Origin: Massilia atriviolacea
GTDB taxonomy: Bacteria > Pseudomonadota > Gammaproteobacteria > Burkholderiales > Burkholderiaceae_D
Assembly (NCBI RefSeq): GCF_003953935.1
Contig: NZ_RXLQ01000008.1
Span: forward strand, 248,001-312,000
Direction: 5' to 3'
Length of the DNA stretch: 64,000 nt
Of this stretch, positions 20,472-28,601 are shown piece by piece (position 1 is the first letter of the stretch; every line of letters begins with the position of its first letter). The translations under genes were made by a program, and so were the position numbers. The notes under the pieces were generated by a model. That model searched no databases, was not told the origin of the DNA, and saw only the letters and a program-made list of their open reading frames with translations.

Positions 20472-23400
20472 TCACGCCGCCGCGCGCCAGGTATTGCGCC
20501 CGGCCTGCTTGGCCTGGTACAGCTGCATGTCGGCCTGTTGCAGCAGCGCGTCCGGATCCGCCGCGCCGCCGCTGAAGTATGCCAGTCCGATGCTGGCCGA
20601 GACCGACACCGTCACCGTCCCCAGCTCGAACGGCGCCTGCATCGCGCCGACGATCTTGGCCGCGATGGCCGCCGCGTCTTCCGGGCGCGCCAGCTTTTCC
20701 ATGATGATGGTGAATTCGTCGCCGCCCATGCGCGCCACGGTGTCGCTGGCGCGCAGGGTCTGCGTCAGGCGCGCCGAAAACGCCTTGAGCAGGGCGTCGC
20801 CCACATGGTGGCCGTGGGTGTCGTTGACCGGCTTGAAATGGTCGATGTCCATGTACATCAGCGCCATCAGCTGGCCCTCGTCGGCGCTCTCGCGCATGGC
20901 CATCCCGAGCTTGTGCAGGAAGCCGGCGCGGTTGGCCAGCCCGGTCAGGGCGTCGACCTGGGCCAGCTTGAGCAGGCGCTTCTTCTCGCGCTTCTGCGAG
21001 GTGATGTCCTGGCGCATGACGTGGAAGCCGACCACGGTGACGCCATCCTCGCCCAGCTGCGGAATGTAGGTCACTTCCAGCGCGCGCTCGCCGCCGTCGC
21101 CCTCGTCGTGCTCCTCGAAGACCAGGGTCTCGCCCTTGAGCGCGCGCAGGATGTACGGTTCGAGCGTGGCGAAGCGCTTTTCGCCGACGGTCTGGCGCAC
21201 CGTCATGCCGGACATGCACGCGCCGCCGCCGCCGAACTCGCGGTCGTAGGCCCGGTTGTGGAAGCGGTAGACCTGGTTGGCGTCGATGTAGGCCACCATC
21301 GCCGGCAGGGTGTCGGCGATGGTGCGCAGGCGCGCCTCGCTTTCGCGCAGCGCCATCTCGGCTTCGAGCAGGGTGGTGATGTCGTCGATGGTGCCGACGA
21401 AGCCTTCGATGCGTTCGCCGATGCGCACCGCCGCCACCTTGATCGAGGCCCATACCAGCCTGCCGTCCGGATGCAGGCAGCGCACCACTTTCTTGAACGG
21501 CTCGGCATTGCGGCGCTGGTGCTGGAAGATGCCGTCCAGGCTGTCGCGGTCCTGCGGATGGAGCGCATCCTTCCAGCCGCGGCCCAGGGCCTGCTCGCGC
21601 GCCAGTCCGGTGATGGTTTCGAACATGCGGTTGACGTAGGTGCACGCGCCGCGCAGGTCGGCGCGGATCAGGCCGAGCGGCGAGGCGTTGGTGATCGCGG
21701 TCAGCTGCGCTTCGCTGTTGCGCAGGTTCTGGTCCTGTTCGTGGCGCCGGGTCACGTCTTCGGCGATGCACAGGATGTACTCGATCACGCCGTCGTTGTC
21801 GAACAGCGGCACCGACACCGTGTGCAGGTAGCGCAGTTCGCCGTCGGGCCGGCGCAGCGGCTTTTCGGGCAGGTCGACCGCCGCCGGGCTGGCCATCATG
21901 GCGCGGTCTTCTTCGGGACTGCACAAGGCGAAATCGGGCGCGAAGGCGCTGCAGTCGGTCTTGCCGATCACCTCGTCGGCGGCGTAGCCGGTGGCCGCTT
22001 CGGCCGCCTTGTTCCAGACCACCATGGTGCCGAAACTGGCCGGGCGCACGCTCTTGACGTAAATGAGCAGCGGCAGGTGCTCGATCAGCGATTGCAAAAA
22101 GCCGCGGTTGCCGCTGATTTCGAGTTCGGCCAGCTTGCGCGCGCTGATGTCGCGCCAGCTCACCGCCACGCCGTCGGGCAGCGGCACGATCTGGTGGCGG
22201 ATCCAGGCCACGCGCTCGCCCGGGGTACGCAGTTCGACTTCTTCTTCCAGCGGACGCGACTCGCTTAGCACCTGCGCGTAGCGCGCCAGGAACGGCGGCT
22301 CGACCCCGCCCGGCAGCAGCGGCAGGATGCCTTGTCCGATCAGGTCGGCGCGCGCGTGCCCGAACAGGGCCGCGCCCTTGTCGTTGATGTCGGTGATGCT
22401 GAAGTCGAGCAGCTCGCCGTGGGCGTTGCGGCGGGCCTTGAGGAACATGACCCCATCGAGGCTGCCCTCGGCCGCCGCGCGCGAGGTGGCCTGGGCGTCG
22501 CGCGCGGCGCGCATGCTGGCGCGCAGGCGCGCGCTCTGGCGCATCAGCAGCGCCGTGACCAGGACGATGGCCAGGGTCGCGCCCAGCGCCATCGACAGGT
22601 AGCGGATGCGGTGGCGCTCGAATTTCGCCATCGCGGAGCGCTCGGTGATGCCGACCACCGCCACCAGGGCGTAGCGGTCCATGTCGCTGAAACTGTAGAT
22701 GCGCTCGATGCGGTCCGGCGGCGCGGTCGGCACCAGTTCGTCCGAGCCATGGCTGCGCGCGCGAAAGCCCAGCTTCTCGCCGACGAACAGGCGTTCGCCC
22801 ACGCGGCCGATGGTCAAGCGGGCGTCGTGCGCCCACAGGAACAGGGCCGCTTCGTCGTCGACGTGGACGCGGTCGTAGTCGTCGACGAAGTACAGCGGGT
22901 CGATCATGATCACGATGGCGCCTGCGAAGCGTCCCGCGCCGGCGTTGAGGCGGCGCGCGATCTGGATCATCCACTTGCCGCTGCGCGCTTCGATCAGCGG
23001 GGTGGTGAACTGGGGCGTGTCGCCGCTGCCGCGCGCCAGCGCCTGGAACCAGGGTGCGCCGGCGGCGCCGGCGGCCGCGAAGCCGTTGGCGCTGTCGACC
23101 ACCTGGCCGTCGCGGTCGAGCAGGGCCATCGGCAGGTTGAGCTTGGCAGGCAGCACGCTGTCGAGCAAGCCGTTGCGCTGGCTGAATTCGGGCAGGCGCA
23201 GGGCGCCGTCGGTTTCCTCGAACTTGAGTTTGAACAACTGGGTCGCATGGTCGCTCTGGCGCAGGATGTGGCTGACGTGCTCCGACAGCACGCGCGCCAG
23301 CGCCTGACTGCCGACGACCGCGTCGTGATGGGCGGCGGCGCGCTCGACCCCCATCTGGTGGAACAGGGTGATCCACATGGACGCCACCAGCGCCAGCGCG

Positions 23401-23480
23401 AAGCAGGGGAGCAACAGAACCCGGAACAGGCGCCTGGCTGAGCGGCGAAGTGCGCTGGCGGAAGGAATAGGCATCCCCAT
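20472..23480 (-). CDS. Membrane sensor diguanylate cyclase with multiple PAS domains
   Basis: The roughly 1002-residue protein makes c-di-GMP. The N-terminus has a membrane segment (LLLPCFALALVASMWITLF), an extracytoplasmic sensing region of about 250 residues, then a second membrane segment (YLSMALGATLAIVLVTALLM). Four PAS/PAC-like modules follow, recognisable by VAWIRHQIVPLPDGVAVSWRD, YLHTVSVPLFDNDGVIEYIL, TNASPLGLIRADLRGACTYVN and PAMVAYIDANQVYRFHN. The GGDEF domain is intact: DALTGLANRAGF, MDIDHFKPVNDTHGHHVGD, ARMGGDEF. An RxxD product-inhibition site (RASD) lies five residues before GGDEF. No EAL domain is present. I chose ATG 23480 over a start 20 codons upstream that adds a non-hydrophobic Arg/His-rich stretch. 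Confidence 0.92.
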   Translation of the reverse strand: MGMPIPSASALRRSARRLFRVLLLPCFALALVASMWITLFHQMGVERAAAHHDAVVGSQALARVLSEHVSHILRQSDHATQLFKLKFEETDGALRLPEFSQRNGLLDSVLPAKLNLPMALLDRDGQVVDSANGFAAAGAAGAPWFQALARGSGDTPQFTTPLIEARSGKWMIQIARRLNAGAGRFAGAIVIMIDPLYFVDDYDRVHVDDEAALFLWAHDARLTIGRVGERLFVGEKLGFRARSHGSDELVPTAPPDRIERIYSFSDMDRYALVAVVGITERSAMAKFERHRIRYLSMALGATLAIVLVTALLMRQSARLRASMRAARDAQATSRAAAEGSLDGVMFLKARRNAHGELLDFSITDINDKGAALFGHARADLIGQGILPLLPGGVEPPFLARYAQVLSESRPLEEEVELRTPGERVAWIRHQIVPLPDGVAVSWRDISARKLAELEISGNRGFLQSLIEHLPLLIYVKSVRPASFGTMVVWNKAAEAATGYAADEVIGKTDCSAFAPDFALCSPEEDRAMMASPAAVDLPEKPLRRPDGELRYLHTVSVPLFDNDGVIEYILCIAEDVTRRHEQDQNLRNSEAQLTAITNASPLGLIRADLRGACTYVNRMFETITGLAREQALGRGWKDALHPQDRDSLDGIFQHQRRNAEPFKKVVRCLHPDGRLVWASIKVAAVRIGERIEGFVGTIDDITTLLEAEMALRESEARLRTIADTLPAMVAYIDANQVYRFHNRAYDREFGGGGACMSGMTVRQTVGEKRFATLEPYILRALKGETLVFEEHDEGDGGERALEVTYIPQLGEDGVTVVGFHVMRQDITSQKREKKRLLKLAQVDALTGLANRAGFLHKLGMAMRESADEGQLMALMYMDIDHFKPVNDTHGHHVGDALLKAFSARLTQTLRASDTVARMGGDEFTIIMEKLARPEDAAAIAAKIVGAMQAPFELGTVTVSVSASIGLAYFSGGAADPDALLQQADMQLYQAKQAGRNTWRAAA

Positions 23481-23713
23481 GATGGTTGAGTGGCATCGGA
23501 CGACAGGGCGCAGCCGCACGTGGTTGAAATGTGGCCGCACGCTGACTTACATTCTGCGCGCAATTTCCGGCGCTGTGCTCCACACGCTTGAAAAAATCTT
23601 GGGTGCAAGAACAAAGCGTGGCATTTCGTTAAAACATTCCGGTAGTCACGTTGCGATGTGCCGACAAGACAATCCGCTGATGACGCGCGCCTTGCGCTAG
23701 ATCAAACGGGTGG

Positions 23714-23730
23714 TGTCGGAGTTCTTTACA
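23714..23730 (+). promoter_or_regulatory. TGTCGGA-N3-CTTTACA motif, copy 1
   Basis: The sequence TGTCGGAgttCTTTACA lies 147 bases before the start of the helical protein gene at 23878. The same two 7-base halves with the same 3-base spacing occur upstream of the PEP-CTERM gene (35261-35277, minus strand). All 14 defined bases match and both copies point toward their gene. It sits in the 397-base divergent region 23481-23877, where I see nothing else firm. Confidence 0.6.
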
Positions 23731-23877
23731 CTGGTTTCTCCGGGCTGAGGCAAGAGTTCATAAATAGCAACTCCAGGGGCTTCCTCCAAGCCTGCCTGAC
23801 CACACGAATCGAGCCAGGTTTCCCGGCGTTTCCAGCGACCGGGTCTTGCGTATGCGGGCAACTTCTGAGGAGAACGA

Positions 23878-24516
23878 ATGTTAACGGCGACATATACCCT
23901 GGTTGCGCTGTCTGTCGAGCAAGTGAATATCCGCAAGCAAGTGCAGGCATTGCAAAAGTTGCTTCATTCGGCCTTCGCGCACCAGAATGCGCTGGCCGCC
24001 GGGCAAGTCGGCGCCGCATGCGAGATGGTCAAACGCCTGTACGACAATTGCCACTGGCGCAAGGTGGATATGTTCCTGGTGCCCGCCATCCGCAAGGTCA
24101 GTGCGGCCGCCGACCGGCTGCTGCTCGACCTCGAGGAGCTGGGCCGGGTCGCCACCGACGCGGTGGGCGTGCTGGTGGTGCGCTTCGGCGTCGCGGCGCT
24201 CGACACCTACGCCGTCGTGGCCCAGTTCTGCGCCGCGCTGGAAGCCTTTTGCAGCGCCACGCTCAAGCGCCTGGAGCGCGAGGAGCAGGAATTGTTCCCG
24301 GTGGCGCGGGCGGTGATTTCCGGCGAGGCGTGGTTTTCTATTGCCAATCAAATGCTGCTGCATGATGCTTACGAACAAGACCGCAAGCCGGCGCGCCAGC
24401 CTGTCGCGCCGGCCAGGCGGGCGCGCGACGCCGCCCCGGCGCGGGCCGACGAGTCCGGGGCACGCCAGCCGGCCAGCCAGTGGGCGAGCCAGTTCGCGAC
24501 CCCGCTCGCCCACTGA
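23878..24516 (+). CDS. Unknown helical protein, hemerythrin-like arrangement (212 aa)
   Basis: The 212-residue product starts at ATG 23878 after GAGGAG, an excellent Shine-Dalgarno. The first roughly 165 residues look like a four-helix bundle. The pattern LEAFCSATLKRLEREEQELFPVAR resembles the third helix and EEE-LFP turn of hemerythrin HHE domains, but the iron-binding histidines of that family are largely missing, so metal binding is doubtful. The last 45 residues are Ala/Arg/Gln-rich and probably disordered. No signal peptide is seen. Upstream lies the motif shared with the PEP-CTERM gene, which may mean shared regulation. It is divergent from the diguanylate cyclase. Confidence 0.72.
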   Translation: MLTATYTLVALSVEQVNIRKQVQALQKLLHSAFAHQNALAAGQVGAACEMVKRLYDNCHWRKVDMFLVPAIRKVSAAADRLLLDLEELGRVATDAVGVLVVRFGVAALDTYAVVAQFCAALEAFCSATLKRLEREEQELFPVARAVISGEAWFSIANQMLLHDAYEQDRKPARQPVAPARRARDAAPARADESGARQPASQWASQFATPLAH

Positions 24517-24675
24517 GGGCGGGCTGACGACAGCGGCGGGCGGGCCGCCTGCGGCCGCGCGTGCAACGCGCGCGGCCTCGCCACCGGCGGTATCGGGCAT
24601 TAATACTCGATCCGATCGCGTGCTTTCCGCGCCATTCTTGCTATCATGGTGGTTTTGAATGGTTGATATCACGTC

Positions 24676-27228
24676 ATGTTCGAATTCCTTTTCAAGCGAC
24701 CGGCCGACAAGTCCGACACCCCTGCCGGGAAGTCCGCGCAGGCGAGCCCGCATCCGGCGCCGCAGCCCTCGCAGACCAGCGTGCTGCGTGCCCAGCAGGC
24801 CGAAAAGGTAGCCGCGCTGGCCGGCGACGAAGCGGCCGCCGTCGAGTTCATCCTGCAATCCGATTTTTCCGAGCTGCGCCTGGCCGCCGCCGAGCACGTC
24901 CATACGGCCGCCCAGCTCGAAAAAGTCCACGCCGCCATGCGCAACACGGACCGCCGCGTCGCCAAGCTGATGCAGTCGCGCCTGGACGCCTTGCGCCATC
25001 ACCAGGCCGAACTGGCGCGCGGCCAGGCCTGCATCGAGCAAGCCCAGGTGTTGCTCGCCGACGAAAAACTCTCGCCCAACCAGGTGGCCGACCTGGACCG
25101 CCGCTGGTCGGTGATCGCCGCGCCCGAGCTGGCCGGGCAGTTCGACGCCATCCGCGCGCAGCTGGCCCAGCGCCTGGAAGCGCAGGTGACCCTGCAGCGC
25201 GCCATGATCGACAGCCTGGGCGCCTTGCGCGCGCTGGAAACGAGCGGCCTGCGCGCCGCCGAACTGGCCGAGCGGCTGGAGCGGATGGCCGAGACCCAGG
25301 CCGCCGCCCTGGCCGCGCCGGAACACGTCTCGCTGCCGCGCAGCCTGACCAACGAATTCGCCTCCGAGCACGCGCGCCTGACGGCCTCGCTCGGCGCGCT
25401 GGAGCAGGGCCAGTCGGCCGTGATCGCGCGCGAGACGGCGCTGGCCGAATGGCGCGCCACCCCGCCCGGCAATGTCAACCAGGAGCAGCTCAAAAAAGCC
25501 TGGCAGCAATTGCCGCCGGCCCCGCCCGCGCAAGCGGCCGACCTGCAGCAGCGCTTCGAGGTGCTGCTCGCTTCGTTCCCGGCGCCGGCCCCGGTGCCGG
25601 GCAAGCCGGCCAGGGAGCCGCGCAAGAACACGCCGGCGCAGGCGCCCGACCAGCACTTCATCGACGCGCTCGACGCCATGGAAGCGGCCCTGCAGCAAGG
25701 CTCGCTGGGCAGCGCGGCCGAGATGGACAAGATCCTCAAGGACAGCAAGGGCACGCGCCCCACGCCCGCCATGTCGGAGCGCCTGGCGCACGCGCGCGCC
25801 GAACTCAAACGCCTGTCGGACTGGGCGCGCTGGGGCGGCAATGTCTCGCGCGAGGAACTGATCAAGGCGGTCGAGCAGCTCACCACGCAAAAACTGGCGA
25901 TGAGCGAACTGGCCAAGAAGGTCGGCAGCATGCGCGAACGCTGGAAGGCGCTCGACACCTTGTCCGGCGCCGCGCCGAAGAGCCTGTGGGAGCGCTTTGA
26001 CGCCGCCTGCAGCGCCGCCTACGCGCCGGCGGCCGCCCACTTCAAGCACCTGGCCGACGAGCGCCACACCAACGCGGCCAAGGCGCAAGCCCTGATCGCC
26101 GAAGCGGCGCAGGAAACCGCCAAGCTGGCCGGCGGCGAGAGCGTCGACTGGAAGCACATGGCCGCCACCGTGCAGCGCATGCGCCTGGCCTGGAGCCACC
26201 TGGGCGCGATCGACCGCAAGGAAAAGAAGCGTCTCGACCACGAATTCACCGACGCGCTCAACACCTTGCAGGCGCCGCTGGAACAGCAGCGCAAGAACGA
26301 AGTGGCCGAACGCGAAGCGATGATCGCCCAGGTGGCCGCGCTCGACGCCCACGACCGCCACGCGCTCGACACCCTGCGCGCGCTGCAGGAACGCTGGCAG
26401 GAACATGCCAGGGCCGTGCCGCTCGAACGCAAGTCCGAGCAGGCCCTGTGGCAGAAATTCCGCGCCGCCTGCGACGCCGTCTTCGCGCGCCGCAAGGAGA
26501 GCGCCCACGCGGCCGACGCCGAACGGCGCAGCCACCAGGAAGCCAAGGACGCGATCAGCGCGCGCCTCGAACAGGCCGCGGCCGAGCCTGACGCCGCCGC
26601 CCATGCCGGCAGGCTGCTGCGCGAAGCGGCCGCCGAATGGCACGCCATCGGCGCCGTCCCGCGCGCCAACGAAGCCAAGGTCGAGAAGCGCTATCACGCC
26701 GCCATCGCCGCGCTGCAGCACCATCTGGACGCCGCCAGGCGCGACGCCAGCCGGGCCCAGGCCAGCGCGCTGCGCGACAAGCTGCGCCTGTGCCAGGAAC
26801 TCGACGCCGCCGTCGCCGCCGGCGCCGAACAGGCCGAGGGCAGCGACTGGGCCGCCCGCTGGAGCGCCTTGCCGGCACTCGACGCCAGCTACGAACGCAC
26901 GCTCAGGGCCCGTTTCGATGCGGCGCTGGCGGCGCGCGGCGAAGGCCGTGCCGCGTATGCCGCGCTGCTCGAAAAGAACCGCGAGCCGCTGCTGCACGAG
27001 ATCCTGCGCCTCGAAATCGCGGCCGGCATCGACAGCGGCAGCGAGTTCGCGCGCGAGCGCCTGAAACTCCAGGTCGAGACCCTGCAGTCCTCGCTCAAGT
27101 CCGGGCAAAAGCCGGGCAACCAGGCGGCCCAGTTCCTGCAGCTGTGCGCCACCCCGGCGCTGGTCGACGACCGCACCGCGTCGCGCATCGAACACCTGTT
27201 CACGCGCATTGCCAGGGACGGCAAATGA
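24676..27228 (+). CDS. DUF349 domain-containing protein (850 aa)
   Basis: This 850-residue Ala-rich helical protein carries several DUF349-type repeats. Each is recognisable by a conserved Trp and Phe: AWQQLPPAPPAQAADLQQRFE, SDWARWGGNVSREEL, RERWKALDTLSGAAPKSLWERFDAAC, LQERWQEHARAVPLERKSEQALWQKFRAACD and AAAEWHAIGAVPRANEAKVEKRYHAA. The function of DUF349 proteins is not settled. There is no signal peptide or membrane segment. Its stop overlaps the moaE start (ATGA), so it is cotranscribed and coupled with moaE and crcB. The repetitive Ala/Arg content yields a long antisense frame that is not a gene. Confidence 0.88.
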   Translation: MFEFLFKRPADKSDTPAGKSAQASPHPAPQPSQTSVLRAQQAEKVAALAGDEAAAVEFILQSDFSELRLAAAEHVHTAAQLEKVHAAMRNTDRRVAKLMQSRLDALRHHQAELARGQACIEQAQVLLADEKLSPNQVADLDRRWSVIAAPELAGQFDAIRAQLAQRLEAQVTLQRAMIDSLGALRALETSGLRAAELAERLERMAETQAAALAAPEHVSLPRSLTNEFASEHARLTASLGALEQGQSAVIARETALAEWRATPPGNVNQEQLKKAWQQLPPAPPAQAADLQQRFEVLLASFPAPAPVPGKPAREPRKNTPAQAPDQHFIDALDAMEAALQQGSLGSAAEMDKILKDSKGTRPTPAMSERLAHARAELKRLSDWARWGGNVSREELIKAVEQLTTQKLAMSELAKKVGSMRERWKALDTLSGAAPKSLWERFDAACSAAYAPAAAHFKHLADERHTNAAKAQALIAEAAQETAKLAGGESVDWKHMAATVQRMRLAWSHLGAIDRKEKKRLDHEFTDALNTLQAPLEQQRKNEVAEREAMIAQVAALDAHDRHALDTLRALQERWQEHARAVPLERKSEQALWQKFRAACDAVFARRKESAHAADAERRSHQEAKDAISARLEQAAAEPDAAAHAGRLLREAAAEWHAIGAVPRANEAKVEKRYHAAIAALQHHLDAARRDASRAQASALRDKLRLCQELDAAVAAGAEQAEGSDWAARWSALPALDASYERTLRARFDAALAARGEGRAAYAALLEKNREPLLHEILRLEIAAGIDSGSEFARERLKLQVETLQSSLKSGQKPGNQAAQFLQLCATPALVDDRTASRIEHLFTRIARDGK

Positions 27229-27683
27229 TGGCCGTGCGGGTGCAGACCGCCGACTTCGACCTCAGTACCGAGATCGCCGCCCTGCGCGCGCAGGATGCGC
27301 GCATCGGCGCGGTGGTCAGCTTCGCCGGCACGGTGCGCGACATGAACGACGGCGCCAGCGTGGCCGCCATGGAGCTCGAACACTATCCGGGCATGACCGA
27401 ACAGGCGCTGGAAAAGATCGTGGCGCAGGCGGCCGAGCGCTGGCCGCTGTACGGCGCGCTGGTGGTGCACCGGGTCGGTCCGCTGGCGCCGCTCGACCAG
27501 ATCGTGCTGGTGGCCTGCACCGCCGCGCACCGGGGCGAGGCGTTTGCGGCCTGCGAATTCATCATCGATTACCTCAAGACGGACGCCCCGTTCTGGAAGA
27601 AGGAGCAAACGCCGGACGGCGCGCGCTGGGTCGACGCCCGCGTCAGCGACGACGCCGCGCTGGCCAAGTGGGCCGACAGGTGA
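27225..27683 (+). CDS. moaE: Molybdopterin synthase catalytic subunit MoaE
   Basis: MoaE with thiocarboxylated MoaD converts cPMP to molybdopterin. The 152-residue protein shows the family core: GAVVSFAGTVRDMNDG, ELEHYPGMTE, HRVGPLAPLDQIVLVACTAAHRGEAF and the active-site region DYLKTDAPFWKKE. The start ATG at 27225 overlaps the DUF349 stop; a second ATG follows immediately. MoaD is not in the window, so the rest of the Mo-cofactor pathway must be encoded elsewhere. Its stop overlaps the crcB start (GTGA). Confidence 0.95.
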   Translation: MMAVRVQTADFDLSTEIAALRAQDARIGAVVSFAGTVRDMNDGASVAAMELEHYPGMTEQALEKIVAQAAERWPLYGALVVHRVGPLAPLDQIVLVACTAAHRGEAFAACEFIIDYLKTDAPFWKKEQTPDGARWVDARVSDDAALAKWADR

Positions 27684-28054
27684 ATGCGCTCGCCGTCGGC
27701 GTGGGAGCCGCGCTCGGTGCGTGGCTGCGCTGGGGAGTGGGCGTGTGGATGGGCGCCTGGCACCCGAAGCTGCAACTCGGCACCCTGGCCGTGAACCTGG
27801 CCGGCGGCTACCTGATCGGCGTGGCATTGGCCTTTTTTGCGGCGCACCCGCAACTGCCGCCCGAATGGCGCCTGTTCGCGGTGACCGGATTCCTGGGCGG
27901 GCTGACCACGTTTTCCACCTTTTCGGGCGAAGCGATGGCGCTGCTCGAACGCGGCGACTATGGCTGGGCGCTGGCGCATGCGGGGCTGCACCTGGCCGGA
28001 TCGATTATCTGCTGTATCGCCGGCCATGCCAGCTGGCGCGCTTTATCCACGTGA
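27680..28054 (+). CDS. crcB: Fluoride channel CrcB/Fluc
   Basis: CrcB is a small dual-topology membrane channel that exports fluoride. The 124-residue protein has four hydrophobic segments and the family motifs GAALGAWLRWG, GTLAVNLAGGYLIG and GFLGGLTTFSTFSGE. The frame has no ATG at its beginning; the start is GTG 27680, which overlaps the moaE stop as GTGA. An ATG at 27684 is in another frame. I see no fluoride riboswitch in front, as expected for an internal operon gene. Confidence 0.93.
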   Translation: MNALAVGVGAALGAWLRWGVGVWMGAWHPKLQLGTLAVNLAGGYLIGVALAFFAAHPQLPPEWRLFAVTGFLGGLTTFSTFSGEAMALLERGDYGWALAHAGLHLAGSIICCIAGHASWRALST

Positions 28055-28075
28055 CGTCAAACCAAGGAGAATTCA

Positions 28076-28513
28076 ATGTCCAAGCAACTGCCGCAACGCC
28101 CTACCGGCGCCTTTATCGGCGCATCCTGGGCCGCCCTGTTCGTCGGCGCCGGTACCTTTCTCGTCGGGCTGTGGAACTCGACGATGCAGCTCAATGAGCG
28201 CGGCTACTACTTCACCTTGCTGATGTACGGACTGTTCGCCGCCGTGTCGCTGCAAAAATCGGTGCGCGACCGCCTCGAAGGCGTCAAGGTGACGGGGATT
28301 TACTTCGCGCTGTGCTGGGTCTCGGTGCTGCTGTCGGTGCTGCTGCTGACGGTCGGCCTGTGGAACGCCACCCTGGCGCCGAGCGAAAAGGGCTTCTATG
28401 CGATGTCCTTCGTGCTGAGCCTGTTCGCGGCGGTGGCCGTGCAAAAGAACGTGCGCGACGTCGCGCTGTCGCAGGAGGCGGGCGGCACCTACTTCGACGC
28501 GGGCAAGGAATAA
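28076..28513 (+). CDS. YiaA/YiaB-family inner membrane protein
   Basis: The 145-residue product has four membrane segments arranged as two similar pairs: GASWAALFVGAGTFLVGLWN with GYYFTLLMYGLFAAVSLQKSVRD, and ALCWVSVLLSVLLLTVGLWN with GFYAMSFVLSLFAAVAVQKNVRD. This internal duplication, with VGLWN and LQKSVRD/VQKNVRD repeated, is typical of the YiaA/YiaB family, whose function is unknown. A good Shine-Dalgarno (AAGGAGAA) precedes ATG 28076, and it lies 21 bases after crcB, so it may share that transcript. Confidence 0.85.
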   Translation: MSKQLPQRPTGAFIGASWAALFVGAGTFLVGLWNSTMQLNERGYYFTLLMYGLFAAVSLQKSVRDRLEGVKVTGIYFALCWVSVLLSVLLLTVGLWNATLAPSEKGFYAMSFVLSLFAAVAVQKNVRDVALSQEAGGTYFDAGKE

Positions 28514-28528
28514 GCCGTGCCGGCCGGG

Positions 28529-28592
28529 CCGCCATGGCCCGGCCGTCCTTGCCATCCTGGCCGCCATGGCCCGGCCGTCCTTGCCGTCCTGG
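28529..28592. repeat. Tandem 32-bp repeat (two copies)
   Basis: Two head-to-tail 32-base units, CCGCCATGGCCCGGCCGTCC plus twelve more bases, differ at one position (28529-28560 and 28561-28592). A partial third copy starts (CCGTCCG). Each unit contains the palindrome GGGCCGCCATGGCCCGGCC in part. They fill the 88-base gap between the convergent YiaA-like and aminopeptidase genes and could form hairpins that act as terminators. Confidence 0.8.
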
Positions 28593-28601
28593 CCGTCCGC
28601 C

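Noticed and set aside
23881-27195. A 1104-codon open frame on the minus strand
   Set aside because: It is the antisense of the DUF349 gene, with Gly/Arg/Leu/Val-rich composition typical of a high-GC shadow frame, and it runs through a neighbouring gene and an intergenic gap.
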